Shown here: in pieces, positions 11,595 through 22,214 of the stretch
Position numbering within the stretch: the first letter of the stretch is position 1
How the letters are laid out: every line of letters begins with the position of its first letter
Source of the DNA: Paragorgia papillata
Lineage: Eukaryota; Cnidaria; Anthozoa; Scleralcyonacea; Coralliidae
DNA length: 64,000 nucleotides
Direction of reading: 5' to 3'
Assembly (NCBI GenBank): GCA_035771165.1
Contig: JAWNZC010000473.1
Location: 5,251,001 to 5,315,000, forward strand
The notes under the pieces: generated by a model
What the model saw: only the letters and a program-made list of their open reading frames with translations
Databases searched by the model: none
What the model was told of the DNA's origin: nothing
Made by a program: the position numbers and the translations under genes

Positions 11595-14500
11595 ACTGAG
11601 TAGCCCCATTGCAGAGACCAACACTTGACCACAAATTCATGGTTAGCATGACTCTAGCACACGTTGCTAGAAAAATCATGGGTTCTAATCCAGACATATC
11701 TTCTGAAGAGATTTTTTTTGCAATTGTAGATGAATGGCGAGCATTAATATGAGCAACTGGATGCTTCAGTTTAGTCAGTTGTTCATGATTGTAATTCGCA
11801 ACTTGTTCATTGCTGTAGAAAAGTCTGGTTGAATTTTCAAATTCAGACAAATTTGGGATGTTTGATGGCTGACGAGTCAAAAGCAACTTCCAGTCATCAA
11901 CTGTTGACTCAGCTTTGCGAAGTCGCAACAATAAATCTCTGAAGTTTACTTGTTCAGAGCTCATACCTTGTACTCGCTGATTGACAGTGAGCTTAACAAC
12001 TTTGTCAAACATTCTGTAAGTTTGATAGCCTTGTTCACCATCAGCACTGGATGGTTTAGCGTGATCAAGAGGCTTATCTGCTACGGGTGGTAACTGACCT
12101 GGGTCACCAATTAAAATCAGAGACTTTCCTCTAAGAACTTTGTTATGAAATCCTGTTGCTTGTTTGCAACGCTTATCTATCCAGCCAAAAGCAACTTGAC
12201 CAAGCATGGAATATTCATCAATGAGAATATAGTCAACTCCATTAAGACGTTCTTGTAATCTACACAGGCTCTGACCTGTGAGATCTTTCCTACCCCTTGA
12301 GCCAATAGGTAATTTTCAACAAAGAGTGTATTGTGATACCTCTTATATTATATGCAGCCTTACCAGTTGTTGCAGTAACTGCACATTTATCTCGCAGAAG
12401 GTTACGAATAGCATTAATAAGGTAGCTCTTACCAGTACCAGCCACACCAATAATAATGAGGCATAATGGTTCTTTTTCAGATGAAATATCATCAAAATGT
12501 GATTTAACAATATTATAAGCAAGTCCTTGCATTTCACTGAAACTGTTTATATCTACAACTTCATACTGCTCATTAATGACATGATTATCCTTTTTTGTTT
12601 TTATCCATGTTGGCATTTCATGAATTTGTTGCTCAGAATACTGAGCTCTGTCTTGATGCCAGTCATGTGTTGACTCTGATGTTTGTTCAGAGTTGTCAAA
12701 TGGAGTGTGAAGTTCGGATAAGATCATCCATTCCTCGCGGGTATTGCCTTGTTCTTCACAAGGTTCATCTTCTGGTCGTTCACCACGGATTCTTGTACTC
12801 TGAATAACAGTCTGTAGTTTGTCAAACCAGTCAGGAACATTGGTTTCTCCATAAGGTGTTTGCAAGAATTCTTGCCAATGATTAGTTAAAATCTCATCAG
12901 TTGGTTCTTGGTCACCCCATGCATTGTTTTGGGTTGTTTTCCATGGTTTATACCTCAGAAGCTGATACTTACAATAAAGACCAAAATTTGGTCCCTTAGG
13001 ATTAGAAGAATAAGTTGGAAATATTCTTGGAAACAACATTCTCTGGTAGTTTTGTTAGCTCATTGTTAACAACTTTGTACGTTGTAGCAAATTGAACAAA
13101 ATTCATGTCCATAATATCCTGTGAACTGTCATATTGTTGACGGTTAGCATACACATCAAGAAGTGAATTATCAGTAGAAGAATCACCATCTTCTATGGAT
13201 GCATTATCGCGTACTCCACGTGAACCATTGAGGCTCACTGGAATCACTTTAAATGATGAACTATGACGTTTTAAAGACAACAAATGGTGCATTGTCTCTT
13301 GAGCTGCATAATCTCTTTCACCAAGAGTTTTCATCACTACCTTTTTGATAGCCCTGTGAGGGTCACTATTATTGTCAACATTCTGGACAATAGAATTAAA
13401 TGCCTGTTTAAGCACAGGTGACCTTGGTTCACCTTTAGCAGCATATTTAGTAAGATACTCAACACAAGCATAGTGATCAATAACAACTTGAATATCACAG
13501 TTAGCTCTCCATCCTTGTAGCTGGAGTTGTTGGTGGTTATTTAACCTGGAATCATTTCTTTTAGTAACAATCTTTGCTCTATACTGTACATTATCACCTT
13601 TACTGCGAATGTGTTCAAATTCTAATTTTGTCTGATGACAGTAATCAAATGGGAAATGAAATCTACATTTCAACTCTGATTCACTAAATTTTTTTCTAAG
13701 ACAGTAGTTTGTGCTACAACGAGTGTGTCGTTGAACCATATTTAAAAGATCTACATAATTAGATTGTACTTCAAAGTTCAAACTCAGGAATGTCATGACA
13801 TTTTTGACATGGATGGAGTTGTGGTCTTATCCACATATCCTCATCTGGTGGGTTTGGGTTTACAGTTGACAATAACCAATCAACATACTCACATGCTGTG
13901 TCAGCAGCCTTTTTTCCAGTTTCAATATCCTGGTCTAGTTCTGTTGTATCAGGACAATCATTTTCATCCTTTAATTTCTGAGCTAAGAACCCTTTCAGAG
14001 CAGTCTGAGTAAGTTGACACAATCCTGGGTCATTATTTAGTTTAGCAGTACCATGACAATGGATACTACCTCTACCTTGGTATTCATATCTGAACCAGTG
14101 CCACTTTGCACCAAGAGGATCATAAAGTCAGTGTTTTACAAAGCTTTCAAGTCTTTGGGTGAAAAACCAATCCACAATATGTGGATTATTAATGACACTT
14201 TGTCTTCTTATCTCACTGGTTGTATCACCAGTGTGACTGTCGGTATTTGCTCCAAACAGAACATGTAATGCAGGCCAATGCATATCTGCTGATGAAAAAG
14301 TAAAAAACAATGTTGGCGCTCCAACATTAGTTATAATTGCTTTGAGTTTTTCTTTCACCTTGTTCCAGTACGCATTTGTACTAGCAATATTGCCAATATA
14401 TCTTGACACTTTAGACATAAATACAGTCGAGTCGTTACTTGCAGCCATTTCACGCAGCTCATCAATGGTGAGATGTGCTTCACCATGCAGGATTTTGTTT

Positions 14501-15349
14501 AAGGAATATTCCACTTTGCTGTAAAATACGCTTCCTTTGGATCATGTTAAAGGCCCAGTATGAAAATCTGGGATGGTTAGCAAAGCGGTACACCCATTTA
14601 CCACCAATAATTTCAGCAAATTTCAATAGATGCTTAATTCGTTCTTGAAGAGGAACATCTCTCAAGAGAGCTTGATTAGTAGGATCACCTTTTCCATCAG
14701 GGAATAACGTTGGAAAAGCCATAGTGGCCAGATGTGATATCTGATATTCATTTAATGGCTCATTTTCAACAGTGGGCCATGTCATTGGGTCATTTGCAGA
14801 AAGCTGATCCTAACAGCTTGTATTTCTTGTTCTTGTTGTTGACCAACAGGTAAGAAACTACTCATTTCAGTTGAGTCGTTATATACAATGTCCTCAGAAG
14901 GGTTATCAGTAGGTGGGCCTAAATCAGGCATAGCACTATCATCTGAAACTATTTCATCTTCAGTTTCAACAGTCATGAGATCTGCTGGAACACCATTTTC
15001 AGGCAAGGAGTTTAATGCAAGTTCATTAATTTTTAACTCAGCATAATGAGGATCATCATGTGGAACACATGATGGCATCATTGAATTTTCAAGTGAAAAC
15101 TTTTTGGGAGATTTTTTATCTCTAGAACATCTTGAACACACATAATCATTAGGTGACCTTGGTTTAGATTTTAATGACCATGCCTCTTGACAAATTGTAC
15201 ATTGAGTGACAGAAAATTCAACTGATTTATGGAATTTATTAATGTTAGATTTTGCCCAACATTGTTGTTCAATCCCACCACTTTTTGTGATGTCAAATTC
15301 TTTTAAATATTCCTGCTGATTTGTTATTTGGGTCTGTGACAGTTTTTCT

Positions 15350-15720
15350 TTATCAATATGAGCTTTCTCTGCTCGTTTTCTTTTTTGATAGATTCTAGCT
15401 TTTTCAAGTCTAGCTTGTTTCTCACTATCAGTTTCCTCTGACCGATTGTTTCGTTGCGACTCTCTAGCATTTACAAGTCTTGTTTGTTTCTCACTGTCAG
15501 TTTCCTCTGACCATTTTTTTTGTTGTGACTCTCTAGCATTTACAAGTCTTGTTTCTTTCTCACTGTCAGTTTCCTCTGATCGTTTTCTTTTTTGAAACTT
15601 TTTTATCATTTTCAAGTCTAGTTTGTTTTTCACTTTGAGTTTCTTCTGATCGTTTTCTTTTTCGATACTTTCTATCCTTTTCAAGTCTAGTTTGCTTTTC
15701 ACTTTTGGTTTCTTCCGAAT
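15350..15720 (-). repeat. Charged tandem repeat inside the Helitron ORF
   Basis: About six copies of a 66-bp unit encode SEETDSEKQTRL-type peptides, predicted to be helical and highly charged. The repeat spans the frameshift near 15600. It is an internal linker of the Helitron protein rather than a separate gene. Confidence 0.8.
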
Positions 15721-16106
15721 GTTTACGGAATTGATTTACATGCAATTGAACTGGGACAATTTCAAATAAATTTGTATTTAATTCACTTGACAGAGAACAT
15801 AAATATTCCTCTAATTCAATGATATCATCGTATTTCATGACAACAGCAGTGCCGTTAGGATCAGGCATGCCATTACAATTTCTGGCATGAGGATAAAATA
15901 AATAAAAATAATCTAGACCTTTAATCAAGGCCATCATATAGCCTTCTAATATTAAAATAGCATAATTGTCATTTGCAAAAGTATTCATCAAAGCTGAACG
16001 AATGGTAAAGTAGGGAGCCTCAACTTCATGCTCACTATTAGTGATCAGACCTTGGTGGTCTTTTCTATAATTTATAAACCATAATTATTTGGTTTTTATT
16101 TTCTGC

Positions 16107-16260
16107 CTCAATGGGCTCCACCACAATGGGCAGATCAATATTAGTTTGTGCCTCAATGGGCTCCGCCACAATGGGCAGATCAATATTAGTTTGTGCCTCA
16201 ACGGGCTCCGCCACAATGGGCAGATCAACAGTATATTTTTGTGCCTCAACGGGCGATATA
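16107..16260 (-). repeat. 45-bp tandem repeat in the Helitron N-terminal region
   Basis: Roughly 3.5 copies of a 45-bp unit (gcctcaatgggctccgccac...) keep the frame and encode a 15-residue Pro/Glu/Ile-rich peptide. The units differ by only a few bases, suggesting recent expansion or homogenisation. Confidence 0.85.
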
Positions 16261-16689
16261 TTTCTGTCGACCACTGATCGACATGTCTCAATGGACGAGT
16301 TCTTTGACTTGTCTTCTAACCAACGGCAACAAACAACAGTTGGTAAGTTGTTCAGCGACAGAAATCCCTCACGAGGAATGAGATCATTGTTAAAAGCATT
16401 CAAGTACATGTTGTCTCCTTGTACTAGATATTGTCGATGGTTGTCGAGTTCCACTCGATAACTGGAATAGTTTGTGCTGTTAACAGCGCCGATAAACTCA
16501 TGAAAGAACACTGCTTTCCTCGAGACTGGCCACTGAAACCTTCATGGCCTTGATGAATACTTCCACGAGAAAGTAAAGACATGATGTATTTGTTCTTACC
16601 GTAAATTTTCTGTCGAGGAAGAACTTCGAGAAGCTCTGAATATCGAAGGCAACGTGTAGCGGAACATGCGCACTGAGTCCCATCAGCTC

Positions 16690-17249
16690 ATATATGGATG
16701 ACGTAATGCCGACAGACGAATATTAAACACACGCAAAATTTAACAAATCGAGATCTGGTCGGCTATACATAGCTCGGAAAAAGGACTGGGCACGAGGCAA
16801 CGTCAAGAATAGTGCGCTGCCTCCCTTAGCCTAATAACCACTAAAGACTTCTGCTTTCCTATTGGTTGAAATTTCGCGCGTTTTTAGTGGCTATGAGTAA
16901 AACTGCAATCGTCATAAGTGTATTTTGCCCAATCTCGTTCTCAGCTGGGATAATCCGTCGCCGGAAAACCGAAAAACACAGGCGCGCAACTAGGGGGGGT
17001 TGGGGGGGGGGGTTGCAACCCTGCCCTTTTTAACCCCTGCCCTTTTTGGGAGACCTCTAATACTAGGTTAGACATTAGATAAACAGATAATTAATCGTGT
17101 TGTAGCACGCAATACAATTCTCCGCAATAATGCGAGACGAAAATAAAAATTTCCGCAACTGAAAATACGAGAAAAGCGTCCTAAAAATGCAGGAAATGCC
17201 GTTTCAGAGACCTAAAATTCAAAAATTTTCCGGGGGGACTAGTATTTTT
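16690..17249. other. Intergenic repeats, no gene
   Basis: This holds a G-rich tract at about 16991-17013 and a fragment near 17190-17240 (gcaggaaatgccgtttcaga, ttttccggggggacta) related to those at 10.85, 52.5 and 62.6 kb. A tctcgttctcag motif near 16930 has an inverted partner near 18310, hinting at an outer repeat pair around the next element. Confidence 0.5.
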
Positions 17250-18165
17250 CGAGGGGTTTTAAATTTTATCTGGCGGATAAACTTGTCAAGAACTAAACAG
17301 CATTTTAAACAGCAAGTAATCGACGGCTTTTGAATGGTTCCAAGAGAGAAAGCGGTGAGTAACAAACTTGTCGTAGCCAAGGTGGCACGGCGGCAATAGT
17401 GCAATACGGCATATTGTCAGTGGAACAAGATGACTAGTAATTTAAGAACTACCGACTACGTTGAACTATATTGTGTGCGTATGTTTGTTAGATGTTGAAT
17501 GAGCTTTCATTTGATGTATAGTTCAAGATTCTGCGTTTTATGAAACTTGTTATACTGTCCAAAATGTGCGAAACCACTGTTCGTAATAATACTATATTAC
17601 AAATAAACAGAAAACCGACGCAGTTGAACCAAAACGACAGACGTTTTTCGATTTTTAAAATATTTCCCGTTTAACTACATGTAGAAGCTTAAAATTTCCA
17701 CCACGAATATAATTTTCCAATAGCTTCTGTACGATATATATCTCAATGTTGTGCGTTAAGTATATTTCAAAAGAAATCTAAAATTCTGTAACACTTGTGA
17801 GAAGTCAATTTCCTGTTTATTTGTAATATTATTTCAAACAGCGGTTCGCACATTTTGGACATTTTAACAAGTTTAATAAAACGCAGAATCTTGAGCTATA
17901 TGCATCAAATGAAAGCTCATTCAACATCTAACAACATATGTACACAATATACTTCAACGATATGTAGTTCTGAAATTACTAGCCATCTTGTTCCACAACT
18001 GACAAGATACCGCACCGCGGGCAACACGCCACTTCAGTACTCACCGCTTTCCCTTTCGAATCCATTCATAAGCCACCGAATACTTGCTGTTCAACTGCTG
18101 TTTAATTCCAGAGGTTTGGTTCTTGACAACTTTCAGTCGCCAGATAAAATTTAAAACACCTCAAG
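17250..18165. mobile_element. Fold-back element with ~370-bp inverted arms
   Basis: The left arm (about 17250-17620) and right arm (about 17785-18165) are inverted copies. The ends gttttaaattttatctggcg and cgccagataaaatttaaaac oppose one another, and the gatgttgaatgagctttcat block near 17490 is inverted near 17905-17925. The arms resemble those of the 986-5593 element, so these are two members of one family. No coding content is recognised. Confidence 0.7.
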
Positions 18166-18601
18166 GCTTTCTAAAGAACAAAGGAATACAGATTTTCAAA
18201 TGTTCCTTGATATAAACCACTGTCGATTATCCAACCAATGGAATGTCGATTTGAAACGCATTACCCAGAGCCTACGTTTGCGCGGCCCGCGTGAGAAGGC
18301 TCTGGGAACGAGATGGTATTTTGCCCTGATGACGCGAGAATGAGTTAGTGGTTACCTTGGACCAGGCTATGCCTCCCTTCGGTTAGCCTACGCCATAGAC
18401 GTTCGGAAAATTCCCGGAGTAGAACGTCTATGAATCAGCTCCGTAATTCTTGTTCTGTGACGTCGTCTGTCCGCATGGATTCCGGGGACGCTCTCTGATT
18501 GGCCAAATATTTATACACGATATTCAATTGGTTAATTACAACTGCTTCCGTTTTGAATGTTTTGTTGTTTACGAGGCAGACAAAGGCAAACGGACGTTTT
18601 G
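18166..18601. other. Flanking sequence with a small palindrome, no gene
   Basis: A short inverted repeat (atagacgttcgg...gaacgtctat, 18393-18432) and GC-rich patches are seen, but no convincing coding region. An 86-residue ORF that begins here runs into the next element and looks accidental. Confidence 0.4.
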
Positions 18602-18622
18602 TATGGCGCGCCGTTTCGGCCA

Positions 18623-18815
18623 AAAATGGTCGAGAAAAAAAAAAACGCGTCGAGAATCGGCCAAAAATGGTCGAGAATTAAAAACGTGTCGAGTTTTCCG
18701 CAAAAATTAGTCGAGAAATAAAAACGTGTCGAGTTTTCCGCAAAAATTGGTCGAGAAATAAAAACGTGTCGAGATTTCGGCCAAAAATAGTCGAGAAATA
18801 AAAACGTGTTGAGAT
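18623..18815. repeat. ~40-bp tandem repeat in the left arm
   Basis: Units alternate gtcgagaaataaaaacgtgt with a cgagttttccgcaaaaatt or cgagatttcggccaaaaat variant. The mirror array is at about 24630-24790 in the right arm. Confidence 0.85.
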
Positions 18816-19609
18816 GTTCATTTTTTAATCATACTTTTTGAGCTGGTCGAGAATTAATTTCTGACTCGCTGACAGCATGGGGTGAAGTGATACGGGGAGG
18901 GTTACAAATATTTTCCAAAGGGGGAAATAACCAATCACTTTATACTTTCTATGGGTGGGTAGGATTGTATTAACTAGTATTCTGATCGCCAAGCTACCGA
19001 AGATGACGCAATTTCGGATAATCATAATAGGTGTAAACTCGCTTTTATATATATATACAGTAAGATAACGCTGCCGATTGTAGAGAACGGGTATACGTGA
19101 ACGCCACTGCGAACCGACTCATATAAAACCAATAAAACCAATGGCGATGCAGTCGTTCGGCAGTGACATGGCGTTCGGTGACTCGCGTTCCGCGCTGACT
19201 ATAATCGAAATAATGAATCGTCAGATTTTTCGTCAAGTTATGCAATTGTCGACTGGTTTGCGTCTGAACTCCGACTGAACTTTGACAACTTTATCGTAAA
19301 GTAAGAAAACACGTCAACGACAACGACCACGACAGGGAAAATTAATTATAAACGACCCAATGAAGCCTAATTCTTCGAAGACAAACCCTCGGCGGGGGGG
19401 GGGGGGGGGGGGGCCGCCGGGGGCGGGATTGTATAAACAATCTGAGCAGTGTTTTGTAAAATGTAAAATAAAAGTAAAAGTAAACCATAAGGTTCAGGTA
19501 TTTAGATCCTGGTTGTGACCTACCATCCTTGGTGTATTGTGTTGGTGAGTAGTGGTGAAAAATGGTTAATAATTTGAGGTCTAAGGTGTTGGGGGTGATA
19601 AATATGATT

Positions 19610-20050
19610 GAGATTACGGAGAACGGTTGGGGTTGGGGTTAAGAGGGTTATGTTTAGGGTTGAGGTTAGGTTTTTAGGAGGTGGCTTTTAAGTTATGGGG
19701 GTGGGGGTTAGTATTATAATTTATTTTTATTTTTAAATTTAATTATGACTTTCATTTAATTTGTAAAATAAACTTGGGCTGATAAATGTGATTAAGGTCA
19801 GGGTTAGGTTTAGGGTTGAGGTTAGGTTTTTAGGAGGTGGCTTTTAAGTTATGGGGGTGGGGGTTAGTATTATCATTTATTTTTATTTTTAAATTTAATT
19901 ATGACTCATTTTAATTTGTAAAATAAACTTGGGCTGATAAATGTGATTAAGGTCAGGGTTAGGTTTAGGGTTAGTGGGGTTTTATAAGTAGGGTGGGTGG
20001 GGTTAGGGTTGAGATTAATGTTAGGGTTGGGATTTGAAGGGTTTAAATTT
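19610..20050. repeat. G-rich tandem blocks resembling degenerate TTAGGG
   Basis: A block of about 130-155 bp (gaggttaggtttttaggagg...gctgataaatgtgattaagg) is repeated at about 19668 and 19810, with a shorter third start near 19950. A single inverted copy is at about 22815-22930 in the right arm. It resembles interstitial telomere-like sequence, but here it is part of the transposon arm. Confidence 0.65.
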
Positions 20051-20474
20051 AAGGGGGTCCACTACTAAAATTTTGACTTTAATTTTGATACTTTAAACCT
20101 TCCTTTATAACCTCAGAAAGCTTTTACTGTGTAAAGAATGCTATAAAACCACAAAAAATAGCAAATTCCTGAACGTATGGCTATTTCTTGCCTTAGCAAC
20201 GCCCTTAGCAACGGTTGTTTGGGGGTTGAAAACCCCCCGTAAAAAAGCCATGGCTTTTGTCCAATGAAAACTACTTTGTGTATATTACATGACGTAGACC
20301 CCTAGCTTTGTTTAAACAGCCGCTGGAAGTTTCTTTAACAATCTGAGGGCACTTTTTCGAAATCTTCATGTGTGCCTTCCAACTTTGTTGACAGGATTCT
20401 CAAACTTCGTAGCTAAAATTTCGTATTTCTTGCTTTGCTGTTATCCGCATCATTCTTGATATTATATATTCACG

Positions 20475-22214
20475 ATGCCAAGAAAAGGTTTAAGGACAAA
20501 GAAACGTAAATTTCATGGCAATAGGTTCAGTGATTCAGTGAAGAAAGCACGTCTTGGGAGTGAAACTGATTCTGCTGGGCAATCGACTTCGAGTGAATCG
20601 TGTCAAAATAATTCTGCTTCCGCTCGCAAAATTGGCAATGAGAATCCTCAAAATGTATCCCCACTGGTTACTGGTTACCGTTTTGTCGACATGGAAATGC
20701 TGAGCGATGTTTTTCAGCAAATGGTGTGCAAAGAATGTGGTGATTCGGCTGGCCTTGTGTTAGAAGACAACCCACGTGAACGAAAAGGTACTGCTTCTCA
20801 TCTTCGAGTACGTTGTGAAGCATGTGGATGGGTTTATACATTCTACACCTCCAAAAAAGTCCAGCATTCTTTTGATGTCAACAAGAGATTTGTTTATGCT
20901 ATGAGAAGTATGGGACAAGGACATGCATCAATGAAGCGTTTTTGTGGCTTTATGAACATGCCACCTTCCCTGCATTACAAAGCCTACAATGCCAGTAATG
21001 CTGCCCTTACAAAAGCAGCAAAGGCTGTTGCAACAAAGACCATGGAAGATGCTGCCGCTGAATTGCACCATGGTGACGATAGCAACCAAATTGTAAAGTG
21101 TGGTGTCTCTTGTGATGGTACATGGCAAAGACGTGGTCACTCGTCGTTGAACGGTTGTGTCACAACCTTATCAATAGAAACAGGCAAATGCTTAGTCGTT
21201 GAGGTCCTCTCTAAAGTTTGCCATGGATGTAAGAAGGTTGAAAGAGAATCTGATGATGTTAAGAAAGCAGATCTTCTACAAAAGCATACTGGAAAGTGTA
21301 AAATGAACTATGAGGGATCTGCGCCATCAATGGAAGTGGAAGGCATCAAGAGAATTTTTGGGAGAAAACCCATAAACTCCAATACACTGAGTACTTTGGC
21401 GATGGCGACAGCAAGGCATACAATGAGGTGGAGAACTGCTATGAAGGTGTTCATGTCGAGAAGAAAGAATGCGTTGGTCATGTTCAGAAGAGAGTTGGAA
21501 CCGCACTGAGAAACCTAAAGAAACAAAACAAAGGAATTGGAGGAAAAGGAAAACTAACGGATGCTTTAATTGATAAACTCCAAAACTATTATGGAATTGC
21601 CATTAGAAGTAATCCAGGGGATTTATCTGCCATGAAATCTACAATTCATGCCAGCTTGTTCCATTGTGTTTCTTCTAAAAAAAGAAACCTCCACAGCCAT
21701 TGCCCAGATGGTCCTGAGAGCTGGTGTCGTTACAAACAAGACCTGGCAAACAATACAAACCTATACAAACCAGGACCTGGTCTTTCCTGACAACATTTTT
21801 GCCCTAATTAAGCCTATTTATGCCAGGCTTAGTAATGATGACCTGCTGAAGAAGTGTTTAGATGGGAAAACACAGAATCAAAATGAATCGCTGAATGGAA
21901 TGATTTGGAACCGGTTGCCGAAAACCGTTTTAGTTGGAGCTGATGTCCTGAATTTTGGAGCATATGATGGAGTGGCTCATTTCAATATTGGCAACAAAGC
22001 AGCAGAAAACATTCTTTCTGAGTTAGGCTTAATACCAGGACATTTCTTTAATGAAAGCCTTCGTAAAGGTGACAAACTGCGAGTTAAGAAGGTGGAACAC
22101 CGGAACACTCCTGAAGTAAAGAAAAGGAGAAAAATCCTCTGCGGCCAGAAAAAGAAGAAGGCAGACAAGAATAAAGAAAAAGAGGGAACCACTTATGAAG
22201 CAGGAGCCTTCTGA
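20475..22214 (+). pseudogene. Mutator-like transposase (two frameshifts)
   Basis: DDE-type transposase of the animal Mutator-like family. The start at 20475 opens a 344-residue frame: a Lys/Arg-rich N-terminus (residues 1-60), a CxxC...CxxC zinc-ribbon-like pair (C85, C88, C114, C117), and the first acidic block KCGVSCDGTWQRRG (D214). The remainder is in other frames. The GDGDSKAY block with the second acidic residue lies near 21395 (frame change about 21370). The NESLNGMIW block with the likely Glu is near 21880 (frame change about 21780). A basic tail ends at 22214. All three catalytic blocks survive in sequence, so decay looks recent. It sits centrally between the inverted ends of its element. 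No intron is needed to read it. Confidence 0.88.

Larger units (their letters stand above)
11593..16683 (-). pseudogene. Helitron-like replicase/helicase (decayed)
   Basis: A rolling-circle transposon protein in pieces on the minus strand. Visible parts in order: a cysteine-protease-like domain (GKQCSF near 16520, PHARNCNGMP near 15880); a charged repeat tract (15350-15720); a Cys-rich CTIC/CSRCSRDK segment (15110-15210); a Helitron N-terminal region (14785-14128); the HUH nuclease motif GRGSIHCHG (near 14050-14075); the two-tyrosine motif YLTKYAAK (near 13440-13465); and a PIF1-family helicase with Walker A GVAGTGKS (near 12430-12455), an IDEYSM Walker B (near 12215) and GDPGQLPPV. Reading frames shift near 16420, 15600, 14500, 13775, 13030 and 12305, and an in-frame TGA lies near 14126. 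The protein ends in the helicase motif LCNGATQ, short of the usual C-terminus. No complete termini were found. Confidence 0.9.

Noticed and set aside
19393..19413. Long G run as a possible telomere or G-quadruplex regulator
   Set aside because: It is mirrored by a C run in the other arm of the same element, so it is a simple repeat inside the transposon arm. No separate function is supported.
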